Positions 33,001 through 46,500 of a stretch of DNA of 64,000 nt are shown here, piece after piece (the first letter of the stretch is position 1; each line of letters opens with the position of its first letter). The translations under genes and the position numbers were made by a program. The notes under the pieces were generated by a model. The model saw nothing but the letters and a program-made list of their open reading frames with translations, had not been told where the DNA came from and ran no database searches. The DNA is from Perkinsus chesapeaki (lineage: Eukaryota; Perkinsozoa; Perkinsida; Perkinsidae), in assembly GCA_013115145.1 (NCBI GenBank), contig JAAPAO010000016.1, positions 1-64,000 of the forward strand, read 5' to 3'.

Positions 33001-36000
33001 ATTTCTGATGTGTATTATATTAGTAATGTTAGCATTTTGCATTTCAGCTCTTTGCTAACATCAATCATCTGGAGTCCATCCTCGGTAACGCGGCTCTAGC
33101 ACACGGAGCAGATGCTCATAGACTGGTGAGTGTCTGCTGTGGCGCCCCACTAGGGGAAAGTATGATATGAATTCGCTTCAGTCGGAACTGATGCGAGATA
33201 TGGTATCTGAGCATCAAACCGCAGCTGAACGGGAATGGGTCCGTGCTGGTGAGGAGATCGGGGAGGGCGAGAGCCTCGTAGCCGCTACGGCTGATGAGCT
33301 GGGCGGCCACGTTGCGAACAGTGCAGCACAGATGAAGTAGAGTCGAGTATAACGACTGTGATGAAAGTATATGGGTTATATAGGTTGAAGATTGACAGCA
33401 TCCTGGCATCAAAGAAGGCTCAACTGAGCGATGGAACCGTTTTTATATCTGAGAGCGGTAGAAGAGAACTACTGACGCAGAAACAGATATACAGTGAGTG
33501 CTTGTTCTGCTGCTACGATCGAATTCGGGGCCAATGTAGGCCAATTTTCTGCCGAGGAACGGGCGCTGCTGCTCACTGCCGACAATGATGTGGAGGGTCT
33601 TTCTAGGGAAGACCAGAACAGATTCATTGCTTTAGCGGCTTTGCTTGGCTCCGAGGCTTCGGCTCTGAGCAAGGGTAACTCGAATAGGTTGCGGTGACGC
33701 CCGTGGAGAGCGATTTCAGATTTCGGCATCATCGGCACGGCTTTGTCCGGCTTGAGGAGCGGCGCAGCTTCGGAGAAGGCGGAGCTGAAGGAGCTGGAGT
33801 CCGCGGAGGGGAGAATGACTTCTATGATGAATGCATTCTCGAAGGCTGGCGTTAATGCTATTGCGGAAGATAACAGGTATGTCGGGCATGGCCGCGGGAT
33901 GCTTAGGCTGCAGGGTTCTCTGTGCAGATACGGCATGGGACAGATAAATGGATTAAAGTCGAAACAAGCGATTTATACAGCGGACGCTACTGGCGTGTTG
34001 AACAGCATTGCTAACGAGGAGGAGAAGAGCGCTGCTAACTCTGTTGATGTAAATTCACAACTTACTGGGAGCGAATAAGTGCTGTGTGCTTCCAGAGCTA
34101 CCTGACTTCGATAGGAAGGCAATTCGGGGCGGAGCGAAACGCTATTCTGATCGAGGAGAGCCAGACCAGGGCAATGTATGACACGGAGAGGACGGACGTT
34201 GATAAGGTAGGCGCGGCAGCTTTGGAGGCGGTGAGGGGACCTGGCGGTGGTCAGATGGAGGAGTCTATTGGGATGCTACGAGATGAAACTCAGCAAGATG
34301 AGGCCAAGTTGCGGGATGCTCTGCTGCACGTGATAAGAAGTGATGATGAGGGAGCGGAGAGGGTGAGTGATGCCGCCGCAGCTGGAGGGGCGTCATCCAT
34401 TGCTGGTATGGCATGGTCTTTCAGTTCATCCAAGAGCTGATGCAATCCGAGGACGGCCGCATGCTATCTGTTCGCAACCTGCTACTGAAAATGATCGGCA
34501 CCGATGCTGCTGGTGTGATGAACGCCACTGAGGCCGATGCGGGGACGATAAAAGATAAGGTGAGAATTAGCTCTCGATCCCCTTATTGGAAAAGGTTCAC
34601 TTATTTCGGCTATTGTACTTAGCAATGCTTATATAGGCAGTATATTATAATACTTCCTATCATATACTATTCTGTATTATATCCTACTATTACTAACCTT
34701 GAATGCCTACTCTCTAACTATGTTTAATAATAAGGACGCTATGGCTTCATCGAAATCTGTACCAGCTACAGGGAGTCCAATTCCTACTGGGCTACCTTTA
34801 CGAACGCGTTATGCTGAGAGTCAATCGCACAAGGACCACAATATGCCGCAGATGACATTCCAAATTACTATGCCGTAAGATGGAACATATTCCCTGCCTT
34901 AGCTCGAGCTATTACTGGCAACCGAGGAGACTCAACGGCAAAAAGATACCCGAAGGGATATGCAAATGATGAGCAACACTCAGAGGTGACAACTTTACCT
35001 AGCGAGATTTCTGGCAGTCGGCTATTGTCATCAGGTTTCAACTCGAGAAGGAATCGCATCGACAAGCCTTGGCAACTTTACGAGAGCTGGTCCAGTCGTT
35101 GACGGCCGTTGTGGCGCGGGAACTTTATGATAGAGAAAAACAGATAGAGTGAGTCGAGTTTGCGGAATCTCTAGTCTTAGTTTGTATCATAGGAATGCGG
35201 AGCTGACACGAGGGGAGGAAATAAAGAAGGCTAAGGATGAGCTGACGGCCGAACTGGGCAAGCTTGATGACTTCTACAAAAGAATGAACGGCGGGGTGTA
35301 TGAAGAATATATTAGGAAATCTCAGGCGCTTGAGGTCGGTTGAGCCTATCAGACCGCCTTGCCAAGTGCAGTTGGCTTAGGCTCTTGTCAATGCTTTGAG
35401 GAAGATGATGGGCTTGGATGCCGCCAAGGAAGCTAAGAGCAGACAAGCGGAGCTGGATGCTCTGGTATGCGTTGGTGCTTACCTAGATTGTTGTTGGCAT
35501 CGTGGGCATTTCAGATGCGGCAGTATGCGAAGGTCAAGGTGATCGCGAATGAATCGAGCTCAGAACTCGCAGAGAAGCAGAAAGAGGAAGATATGGTGAG
35601 CACGTTGTTGGAGCGTTCCTTTTATTTAAGTCTGTTAGCGTCTCATTAATCGAACCCAGGGAGCCTCGGACACTTTGACTGACATTATTTATATGATAAG
35701 GTGAGACCTAGGGCTCTCTCAGTGTTAGCCAGGCGAGAGCTTCCTCTGTAGGAGTCTCGGTTCGACCGGGGAGGAACTAACAGGCGAAGCTCAAGGAGAT
35801 CTCAACGGTGTTATTAACTCTGAGTCAGAGGATATCGGAAAGATTAAAGGGACTCTGAATAATGATGTGGAAAAGATACGGTGAAGGACAGGTCTCATAG
35901 AATGACGCTTTAAACGTGTTTCTCTTCAGAGACGAGCTTGGCGGGACAAAGATGGAATTAGAAGATGACGTCTTGGTACAGCGTTCGATAACTTACTTGT

Positions 36001-37174
36001 TATTATTTTCTCACATTATAGGCACATAGAACTGAGGTTGCCAAGAAAGACTCTACCCTTGCTGAAGAGCTCGATGGAGGGGGCATAGCACTTGAAGCCC
36101 AGGCGAACCGCCTAGGCAATGTTTTAGGGTGAGCAACCCGCGAAGTTTATTCGTCTTTGGCTCATCTTTCTAGCTGCTGGTTACTGTTATAGCGCACGCT
36201 AATAGGGATCTAGTGTATTACTGCCCACAAATGGTGTTAGTTTCGCCAGCATTTGTATTTTCGTCGGTTGCTCATTTCCTCATGAATCTGTGACGCGAAT
36301 GGTGGTGTGACGAGACTTTTTGTAGGTATAATTCAGAGGCCGCTCGGAGATATCAGGAAGCCGTGAATTCCGAGAGAGCGATATCCGGGGAAGAATTGCA
36401 GGCTCTCGCGCATAAAGTCACGTAGGCCCCACAATTGCCACCGTCGCTTCTACAACTAGATGCTTTGCAGTGCTTACGATGACTCGATGCTCGAAGCGAT
36501 TGCCCGATCGAAAGGAGTAGCTTTAAATAGGTCCGCAAACATGCAAACAGCTATGATCACTTTCCTGAAGTTTATGAGCGCATATTGCCGCGAGGTTAGA
36601 TTGGGTACATTGTCGAGCCACTTTAACTCATTCTTATTAGGCTAAGCGGATGATGGATATTATGCGCCTTACTACGGCGTCGCTGGATCCCCTTGCGGGT
36701 CCTATCTCGAGTAGTTATTGCTGTTGCTGTGATTCGCGTTTCACTTGTCGTATTCCTATAGATAAAGCCACTGAGATGGCGCAGGAGGTACAAGAGCGAG
36801 CGAGCGAAGTGGCGAGGGAAGTGGAAAAGTGAGCAAAGTTTAAACGGGGAAGTGGGTTATTCAAGGGACTCGTCATTTAGTGACTTGGAAGCCTCGAAGG
36901 TTTTACACACCGCTATGAACCGGGATCTGGACGGCAGTCGCAAAGCTATGGAGAATGATTTCGGGAAGTAAGGCGTAACTGTTGCCACTCCACGTGCATT
37001 ATCTTGCCTCGTATGACTTCGCTCTCTTTCAAGACGAAGGACCTAAATTATCTGTCAATAGTGGGCGTGTTTTTTTTCAGACCGGTTGAGGAAGAACTCT
37101 TGAAGGAGATTGCAGCGTCCTCGAAAACAATAGAAGATACTCGCGACGGAGCAAGAGAGTCTTTTGACCAGTAG
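30068..37174 (+). CDS. Large secreted coiled-coil protein, tandem family member 2
   Basis: The ATG at 30,068 opens a typical signal peptide (MIIRSCLVWLLSMLLRSIVG, cleavage near VDG/SHA). An exon with a second hydrophobic segment follows (LPLLIPLIAPAIGTGLFALG, about 30,535-30,600). After that come many small exons of charged helical sequence, for example LFANINHLESILGNAAL, EERALLLTADNDVEGLS and RRLKD-type heptads. The stretch 35,150-37,174 splices cleanly in phase through about 13 introns and ends RDGARESFDQ then TAG at 37,172-37,174. One intron (about 32,669-33,045) is long and holds short atatgtaactagga repeats. The hydrophobic segment is absent from the two neighbours as far as I could read; it may anchor this protein in a membrane. 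The join of exon 1 to exon 2 is unresolved. Estimated 1,200-1,400 residues; function unknown. Confidence 0.65.
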
Positions 37175-38031
37175 GTTGCCGGATTCCTGTTGTGTCAGCT
37201 GCGACAGCTGTCTCTGCCTCTGGATTGAGTATCTTTGCTCAGATGGCTTCGTGGACGGGAACACCATTATGATTCGGTCTTTGTCGGCCTGACTAGCGAA
37301 CTTAACCAGAGTGGTGAGGAAGATGAGGACTAGCCAGAAAGGCTTATATTGATTCACCAGAGTGAATTTGTTGACTAGTGACAGTCATGTTAATAATGTA
37401 TATTCCAACGTTGTCGAAAGCTACCTGATTTGGGTTGTCAATCTTGAGACTAACTAGTCTTTGGATCTATGCTCTCGGTGATCGTAACCTTGGTTGTGGA
37501 TTCTCGATAGATTCTGAGATTCTAAGATAAAGATTAAAGTTTTTGTCACTCTTTTGACGCTACGAGGACGACTTAAAGCGGGAGGACAAGAACGAGTTGC
37601 AGCGTAGAGGGCGTAGTGTCCACTCTGCAGACAGCCTGTCTGAGACAGGTCTCTGATGGTTTCAACCCAGAATCTGTGCCTCGTTTCGTCAGATTTTGTG
37701 CGAATGCAGAGATATAGTTATCCCTTATGCTGCACCAACCTGGATTAATTACACGGTCTTGAGACGGGGAATAAAACTTGTCGCGCTTGGCGTTTCGAGA
37801 ACTTGTTACTATTTCCCCAGCATCGATGAATCGTGAACTCTCCAACTTGGAGGCCTCTCATGGGTTGAGCTTTGCCACGAAGCTGACAGAAAGGGGCGAG
37901 AAAAGTCTAAGTGTATCTGCGTGTAGTGGATACTACCTATCCAAAGTGCACAGCTCATAATAATAAGATATGTTCCTCGCTGCCATAAACCTACACAGAG
38001 AGAGTAGGCGTTATATGCTTACTCACGAGGA
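37175..38031. other. Intergenic stretch after the second coiled-coil gene
   Basis: This holds one acidic + strand reading (YEDDLKREDKNELQRRG, about 37,560-37,670) that resembles a family exon but has no splice link to the gene upstream. Another + strand reading near 37,180-37,270 (SAASGLSIFAQM-like) is also unlinked. Either may be leftover or alternative 3' exons. Confidence 0.3.
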
Positions 38032-38407
38032 CTATACAAGCTCTGCAAAGCGCCTACTTAGAGGGTTTTTCGTAAACAACATTATCCGTGGTCTGCATCT
38101 CACTCCCGGACGTATTGACGTGAGTCGCGACTCGTGACCAAACAATAACACCGGTATAACCTCGCCTTTGAACACACCACCAGAGTTATTGATCATATTA
38201 GTCCATTCCTCGCCGGTTATATAGGCATAGCGATCGTCCGCGTCATAATGACGTTTGAAGTGTTGATTGGGTTTATTGTAAAGGGCTGTAGTACCATCAT
38301 TCACGAAAACTAATTGGTCATCGATGTAGTGATCCCCAACACCGGAGGACTTGTAAGCCCCTTGGAAACACAGAGTGACAAACGACAGTAGAAAGAGCAG
38401 CTACACT
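38032..38407 (-). pseudogene. Small secreted protein family, copy 1 (start lost)
   Basis: The frame reads LLFLLSFVTLCFQGAYKSSG, then DHYIDDQLVF, NDGTTALYNKP, ITGEEWTNMI and SGGVFKG, matching the intact copies at 51.3, 59.2 and 61.2 kb. The position of the expected ATG AAG start is GTG TAG, so the start codon is lost and a stop follows it. The rest stays open and the C-terminus is longer than in the intact copies. I therefore call it a young pseudogene. It sits between the second and third coiled-coil genes. Confidence 0.75.
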
Positions 38408-38559
38408 GAATAGCAAGTGGAAGAGGATTACGAGTGTTATTGAGGCTGAGAAGGAGAGATCAAATGAGCTTACCTGAAACCTATTCACGGAATAATCCTT
38501 ATGATGAAAGTGGGCGCGGTCATTAGGGCTTACCACTCGTTACAACTCAGGCTGGAAAG

Positions 38560-38594
38560 GTTATGGAGCCATGGGACGTGGTGGCGCCATGGAG
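38560..38594 (-). promoter_or_regulatory. Conserved upstream block of the small secreted family, copy 1
   Basis: The sequence ends in gacgtggtggcgccatggag and lies about 150 bases upstream of the lost start at 38,407. It matches blocks at 51,825, 59,721 and 61,766, each upstream of a family member. It could be a promoter element or part of a conserved 5' transcript. Confidence 0.5.
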
Positions 38595-39275
38595 GGCTGC
38601 TCAGACTGATCTCGCTATGTATGTAAAAAGGCTAATGGGGTGTCGCCGAGCGGCTCTAGTGTGACTACAACCGTCAAAACCACTGAGGCTTACAGCTTCC
38701 TTGATATCTGTTTGGCATTCTCAAGCCCCAAAGGCTCGAGCATGGGGCTGGAAGCGTCTCCTCTTGCCTATATGTATTATACAGCCATACACCCAATTCC
38801 GTTACACAGCTGCTAGAGAGACTTCACCCTAGGCACACAATTGGAAACCTAAGTCGATGCTATAAGGAGAAGATGCACATCGTGTTCCTTTGAAAGCGTA
38901 GGAGGCGTTTCTCATTCATATACAGTGAGCGTAGGGTGAGTCCTTGCACGCGAGACTGCAGCGTGTATGGGAACTGAGGTTCAGAGTGAATCCCGACAGC
39001 CCTCTGTTTGGTGACCGACTGGTAGATTGCATGGTTGCTTACAACTGGGGGCTCTCCTGGGACGATGCCGCAAGGGAGCGCGCTGGCCGTGATCAATGCG
39101 GTGATCCTGGGGTCCATGACGATGGCTCATCGACTATGAACGAGGATTGACTCTCAATTCGATGTTTTCGAAGCCTTTACATTTTTTTGTAACCCTTAAA
39201 GGATATAGCAATATTATGGTATGTGTTTTGTTGTCACTTGAAGTGACTCACTTCGATGAGTGGGATTTTTAAAAA

Positions 39276-39360
39276 TGTCTCCACCAGGGATCGAACTCGC
39301 GACCCCCATTTTGCGCGCAAATTTAGCGCGCAAATTGAAGAACCAATATTTTTAAAACCT
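39276..39360 (-). repeat. tRNA-derived SINE-like remnant with AT-rich flanks
   Basis: On the - strand, gtcgcgagttcgatccctgg resembles a tRNA B-box and T-arm, but the T-stem does not pair. The segment is flanked by similar T/A-rich words (gatttttaaaaatg and atatttttaaaac) that could be target-site duplications. It also contains a palindrome of gcgcgcaa type. Confidence 0.35.
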
Positions 39361-39489
39361 GATGCCTAGAAACGGAGATACGCATATATTCTGATTGAGA
39401 ATTTTATGGAGACTATCACGATATAGGCTTCTCCTTACTTGCATATAATTCCACCTCAGCCCCGACTCCGGCAACCCTGGTGGCCACCA

Positions 39490-39615
39490 CTAGCGGTGTG
39501 ACCTCATAGCTCTAGACTCTATCTTGCCATCGATGTAGTGACCCTCACCGCCGAAGAGTTTATAAACCCCTTCGAAACACATACCGGCAAATGGCATTAG
39601 TAACAGCAGCCTCGT
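39490..39615 (-). pseudogene. Small secreted protein family, copy 2 (truncated)
   Basis: The reading RLLLLMPFAGMCFEGVYKLF then GHYIDGKI matches the family's signal peptide and first motif. The start codon is ACG instead of ATG, the homology ends after the HYIDG motif, and a stop follows 13 codons later. A separate 5' fragment, not functional. Confidence 0.75.
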
Positions 39616-40543
39616 TGGAGAACCAGCGAAGGTGGGAGAGAATAATACGCGCTACACGACGCGTATCGAAGTAAGATCCGAACAAGTCCACGCACACGTG
39701 CAGAATGTCACGTGGTTCTATGATCTAAGATGCCGCTATAGCCGTGCTCCGGTGATGCTTTTCTTGGAGAAGCCGTACTGGCTCCCAAGAGAGAAAATAT
39801 CAGTGCCATCAGCTTGCTTCCTCAAGGCGAACTCAGATTTTCCTTGCTGCATTGATCCAATAGCATTGGAGCTGGTAAAACGTGGGTGATTACAAGGCTT
39901 CCAAACACTGCACATGCTCTCGGGTAGGCAGTCCAGATCCTGAAAAGCGAAAGCGTGATGCTGGAAGCGTGATCTGTGTTTACAGTATACTTTCCATCAA
40001 GTCTATAATAGAACTACTGCTTTAGTCCAGCAGTGTATAGAATGCGTTGGTAGGGTGGAGCAGCTCCACCCTACTGGCGCATTTGAGAACCGATATCAAT
40101 ACTGTATGGCTAACTTCCACTTCGTGTCTGTGACGAACAGTCTGTGTAAAGGCTTAGGAGCTGTTGCTTGTTCATATTTTGTAATCTCGTATCCACAAAC
40201 TGTGGTTTACAATGACGCTCTTCAATCGATCACAAAGACACCGCGTATCCATGAACGAGTCTCCTAAGACACATCTTTATGACGCATGATTTCACTTACA
40301 TAGAGAAACTTTCTTGCTCAGCTGGGCCGAGCCAGCTCTTACGTCGCCAAAAGTCTCGGAAGCTACCCCTATCAGAGGAGTAGTGCGACAGAACTATTTT
40401 TCGTCGATAGAGGAGGCAGTGAAGGCAGTACGGGTTCGCTGTTGTCCTTCCATGATGAAAGCTCCTTGAACACAGACTGAGAACTTGTCGCACTTGGCGT
40501 TCTGATAACATATCACCACTACCTTAGCCATTATTGCTTTTCA
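39616..40543. other. Intergenic stretch before the third coiled-coil gene
   Basis: No supported gene. Its right part (from about 40,300) is similar to 52,360-52,680, upstream of the decayed copy of the third coiled-coil gene, so the promoter region was included in the duplication. Confidence 0.45.
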
Positions 40544-43500
40544 TGCTTAAATGCCTCTTATGGGGAGTATTGGCTTCATTTCTCTCTAACGCATCGGCTC
40601 TGAAAGCACCTGAGAACATAACAAAGTGCGCTAACTTTGAATTATTTGATTTATTATAACCCTTCTGCAGGGAGTACGCTTTCGGCCTGATTCCCCTCGT
40701 GGAAGTTCCCGAAAAGATGACCAACTTTATATTCTTAGCGTAAGCCTGATCAACGCGGCCTTCGGCTTGGGATTTCCGTATTTCAGGCCCAAAAACTGCA
40801 CAGACAATTCACCAGATTGCTTGCCTCATAGGAAGAATAAACTGAATAGGATGTACAATCAAATGCTCTATTTGCTCGATAAATCTTATGAAGCACAGCG
40901 GAGGTAAACAGTCGCTCATAAAAGGTCATAATGTTGTCGATTAGAGTTGACGCAGCCAAGGAGACTCTCACCTCTAAAAACATGCTCAGTGACGAAGCGA
41001 AGTAACCAATCCACCGAACCTGGCGACAAGAGCGTCTTCATTTCAGAGCGCAGATGGTCTCGAATCTCGTTGAAGGCATCAATATGCTGCAACACTCTAC
41101 AGTAAGTTTCCTCGACGCCAAGGCATCAAACGTATGGCTTTCAGAGCTCACAGCTGAAAAGAAGTGGGAGGACTCTGGCAGATGCCGAGCAGTAAGCCTC
41201 ATTTGTCGCCCGGAAGGAACCAGCCTACGAAGCAGGCGTTTCGTTGCTCAGGAGGATGGCCAGTCAGATTAAGAGCGCTCGAGACTGGTTCACGGAGAGG
41301 TCGATAGGAGTAGCTATCCTTTATCCGGCTGATGAAGAGTTATTCTCTTCAGGCGAGAGATGCCTTTGCGGCTAACCTCCAACGTATCATGCATCATGTG
41401 TTCGACTCCGACGTTAAGATGCTGGCCAACATCCACAAGGTAAGCTCGTTCTCCCAGCTCTGTCATAGACTCGGTCTCGGTAAAATGCCCTTAGGTTATC
41501 GCCGAGTCAACCAAGGAGATAACCCGAGCTCAGGAGCAGTTCCCAGTCAGGGCGACCAGAGAAGTGCAGTTCTCGAGAGGGGCTGCTGATCTCGTAAGAT
41601 AGCTACTCGTCAGTCCCTTCTAGCTACGGCTCGGCCTTCCTCAGGTGCTGGAGCGAACTCGAAACGCATTGGCTCGGCTGGAGGCGTTACGAACGTTGCT
41701 TAAGGCAATTCAGGAGCACGCCGCTAAGCGGCGAGATGACTCTTTTCTGTAGGGATAGTTTACGCATCTTATTCGGGTATATACGCTTTCAGGTCGCTAT
41801 CAGATAGTATCACTCGACAGAATACTGGCGCAGTCGCAGCATTGGCGATTCTGAGAAGGAAAAAAGGGAATAAGGTGGGACGGTAGCACAGCCAAATAAA
41901 GAAGCGAATGAATCCAGGCTATGAGGGGCATCCGGGGCAAGGCCGCTACGCTGGTCAAAGAAAGCCGAATGCTGGATAAGCAATTTTCTGAGGCTGTCGT
42001 GGGGCAGCGACGCTTTAAGCGGAGAATGAGGAAGCTGGCACGAGTTTACGATGTTGTAATGCGAAATGAAGTCCAGGTATGTTTAAAGGGTTACACTAGT
42101 GCATTCGATTAAGAATCCATTCACAAGCTAAATCGTATCTGTATCGTAAATGCTTGTAATACGCCACAGTGATATAGTCACTTGTATTCGCTCCAGTATA
42201 GCTTTGGTTCAGAGCGGAGAGATTTATCACTTTTTTACCAAATATTGTAGCTCCATCGTAGGTTGTATTCCTGCCGGGTCAAACCTGTGCTGTTAGAAGC
42301 ACTGGTTTGTTTAGCCTCAGGCTCTCCTTGCATTTCTACTCGCACCATCCCGCTTTCTGTTTTCCTCTCACGCAAAGCACATATCCGTCCTGCCTCAGAG
42401 TTTGGCTCAAGACATCGTTGGTCTGGCGTCCAGCCTTGAACACGTGACGGTCGAAGGGAAGAAGGCAATATCGGCTATATCCTTGAAGCGAATGGCTTCG
42501 GTCACGGAACAGAGCAGTATAGCGTGAGTTCGCTTCGATGTTATATCTCTGGCATCACAGCGATTTGCTAGGGACACGGTTCAGCGCTCCGTTTTGAGAC
42601 AGACGGGCCTTCTCGATTCGGCTGAGAAGGACCTTGCTCGTACTTCTGATGGAGTTGGCGGCCAACTAAGCCGTGAAGTTGCAAATGAGATTCATCGGGT
42701 AGGAGTCAGCTATGATCACATTGGTCTTCAGTTTCCCTGTCGTAGGCAATCACCGAAGCAGACGCCCTCGAAGGGGCGACAACTACTATGGAGAAGCACA
42801 CCGAAGATGAAGCTCGGCTCCTTGTGAGATTTTTCTAGCTTGTTTGGTACGGTCCAGAGCATTAATTTTCAGAAGCGACAAGCTTGGGGGGCAACGAGTC
42901 TGGCTCGGCAGCGGATTAGAGAAGAAAAGGAGCAAAGCCAGCAGGTGCGGCGCGCCGCTGTTAGGCCTTGAAATTTTCAGAGGTCTCACTTGAGCCTATT
43001 TCGTGTACTGAGTTAAATTTTAAAGGCAGTCTGAATTTCGGTCACACCGTGCGGCGTTCATGTAGCTTCACTGGGCCCCTATGTGTCCTCTATTCAGTCT
43101 GGCGACGCTATCAATACGCTGCTGGCTAACAGTAGGGGTGACATGCGACAGGAACTACAGCGAAGAGCTGACATCTTTGAGTAACCTGTAGAGAGCACTC
43201 CAGCTGAGTTGAAATCTGAGCTAGGCGCCGCATAGCATCGATGCAAACAAGTAAAGAAGGCGCCATCGACACTTCGAGAAGAGGCATGGCGATGGCAAAC
43301 AGCGCCCGGGAAAAGGCAATTACGGAAACTAGCAGTAAGAACTAGAATACGGCGGCGTGGGAGCTCAGGCCGTACTTCCTTCAGATACTCTAGAAGCGCA
43401 GTTATCGCGGTTGGGCCGGGACGTGGGACTACTACTGGGGGATGAAGCAGCCTCAGTCAAGAAAAAGGTTGATGCAGTTCGCATGGAGGAAGGCTCGCAA

Positions 43501-46500
43501 GAATCAGCGCGTTCGCAGGGTGAGGCTTGTGGTCTGCTAATGTCCTCGCTTACGGTCTCCCCCAGATATGAAGCACTTGAAATCAACACTAGCAAAGGGA
43601 GCGACTGCTACAACAGAGCAGAAGGCTTCATTTAAACGCCTAAGTGAGGCAAGGAAAAAGTTTTCCCAGGAGATAGACGGGAGTTCTGCCGAGGAAGCAG
43701 CCAGGATTAGGTCAATAAATGAGTAAGTCCGTCTATCGGGTAGCGGGATGTCTACTTAGTCTTTTTCAGCGGCCTAGGACCTACGATTGCCTTGCTGAAG
43801 TCTTCACGCCAAAAATCTGAGGCTGCTTACCAGAAGGAGGTGCATCAAGCTTCAGAAGAGGTGACGGAGGGAACGATGAAGACAATCAAGGTGAAAGATC
43901 AGGATTGCTTCGTATGATTGGTTATTTCTGATATTAGGAGATTGTTAGAAATGCTACGAGACCGCTACGCGCAGACCTGGAGGCCTTGCTGAGAGAAAGA
44001 CAGGACGACGGTACGAAAACAGTGCTGCTTGATAGAGAAGTGTCTAAGGTAAGCATAGGAGGGCGCTGCGGTTGGGTAGCTGGTCGGTTGACAGGTCATA
44101 AGGGATGTCAAACTTGTTGAGGCAGAGAACCTGAAGCACCTAACAAAACTGCAAGGACGAATCCGAAGTTTTTTGAGTAGCGAAAGGATGACCGAAAATG
44201 CCGTAGGCCAATTATTAGAGTGCTTGTGGTGGCCACTTGCAACCATTCATTTTCAGATGGCAGCAGAGCATAAGGCGGACCATGGGAGACTGATAGAGGT
44301 TAAACGGCAGGCAGTCACGGCAAAGATCATTTCAGCAGTAGCAGAGCTCTCGGGGTCCCTCAATGCGCTCCTATCTGTGATTAATAAGAAGGTAGGAGTG
44401 CCTTTCAACATCTCTGTCATAAGTTGACAGATCCGTGAAACTGAGGAAGCCAACACTTCGGAAGAGAATCGGCAGGAGGATAGCCAGGCAACGATAAAGG
44501 CGTTGAAGGACAAGTGAGCGGAGATTAGCAGCCAAAGGGATTACGGTACCCTTGTCGGTAGGCTTGATACGATGGATGATTCTGTTGAGCTTGGAGTTGG
44601 AGAGATGATGAGCAGGCTAAACCCGATGAGAGGGGAGGATGAGATACGACAAGAAAAGGATCTTCTACGGTAAGCAAGATACACAAGAATGACCGGAGAA
44701 ATGTGAGGGATGGTCAGGTCGAAGGAAGCAATGATAGCAGAACAGATGAGCGCGAGTAGCCGGGAAATGGAAGAAAGCGTATCGGAGAGCGAGAAGACTG
44801 TTAGAAAGCAAAACAGTGGACTGAGACGGCTTTTGGAGGCATTTACCAACGCGATGGAAGTAAGACAACTCAATGCTACGCATATCAGCTACGGTGACAT
44901 GGTTAGGACATACTGAGGCAAATGGCACGCAGTATAGACGATCACAGATCAACGAAAAGTGAAGTGCCGCAGGACGTAGGTATCAGCGTCCATGACCTGT
45001 TTGATTTTTCTATTCCAGAACATCATCGCCCAGAAAGTCTTGGCTGAGCTCAACAGCACTGAAGGGTCCTTCAAGGCGAAGCTTACACTTTTCCAAAAAG
45101 TAGAAGCCTGAGATTATCTACTAGTTCACAGAAGTCCCTTTCTGCTCAGGACTACAGCGCTGTTGTACAAAGGCTGGCACAGGCACTGGAGGATATTAAC
45201 GCCGCCTTGAGGTGAATTCCTTCGCCATTAGTAACCCGACTGACGTTGGTGTATCAGAAATACTCAGCAGTGGGCCAATATAACGGTCAGCAGTGCTCAG
45301 AAGGAACTGGAGGGGTTTGCCGAGGATAGGGAGTCCGAAATCGAAAAAATGTCTACTGAGCTGGAGAACGATATGATGAATAGAAAGTGAGGCAGTCACA
45401 TAATTCCAGGGACAACTTTTGTGTCGGTTTAGATCGGCCATGGATTCGATCGCTCAAAACCATACAGAAGAAGTGAATGTAAGATAGTTAGGCTTTGCTC
45501 CAATTTTATTCCTGATTTTATGATGTAGGTTCTGAGATCTAAAGCGTCGGCAAGAATCGCAACGGCCGAAGTTGATCTTGAAAAGCTTGGGCGAGATATC
45601 TCTGAACACTTGTCGGCGGTGGAAGTCAATTTTAGGTTGGGTTGTGTACGCTTTCCAGTGAAGTACTTGTCTGCATATAGGAATAATGCGGCAAAGATTG
45701 CAGGAGTACAGAGCAACGCTAGAGAGATTGCCGAGGATGTTCTAAGAGAGGCCGAGGAGGAAAGATCATCTTGGAAGTAGGCATCATAGGGTCTCTCTTA
45801 GGGAGCACTGCCGCTGATCAGCTCGACGATCTCGCGTTTAAACGAGAGCCAGTGGATGAGTAAGGCTGATAACGGTAAACTGATCGACGAGATATTGAAA
45901 ACGCTTTACTCTGTGGAGCTTCCAGTGTGGGAAGGTGTCGAAAGCGAGGTGGGAGGTGCACCAACGACGCGGTATGATTGTCGTTACAGGTCACTGATAC
46001 GATACAGGAACTGTCCAAATTCGCCCATGCGAATATCACCGCGTCACGTCGCAACACTGGTATGTTAAAACGATCCCAACCGTGCAATGTAGATGTGCCG
46101 TAGGTTTTGAGAGCACCGAGTTTGGGGAAAAGCTAGCTGACATTCAGAGAAGACTTCGCAGGTGAGCCGCTCCAAGTTCGGTAATTTCTATGAGCTCTGC
46201 AGGCACTTGTCGGATACGCGGCCCCTACGGCAGCAAATGAAGAGAGATGTCCATGAGTTGAATAAGGAATTCGATATCACCAATAAGAACCTTTCGTAAA
46301 TGAACTCGTCCTGCCCGATTTCCCACGTTATATTTGCAGTGCCTTGAGCCGGCTGGCTTTTGAGGACATCGATGACGTTGAAGGGAAGATGTACGCAATG
46401 CAGTCATCTTTGAATCATCAACTTCAACAGTAAGCCTCTCTTGCTCTACATCATTATATCTTTACTCTAGACAATGGGCAGATAATCGCCGCCAATACAC

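Noticed and set aside
24255-39360. tRNA genes at the B-box-like sequences
   Set aside because: T-stems do not pair properly and no full cloverleaf with an anticodon arm can be drawn; they are at best SINE remnants.
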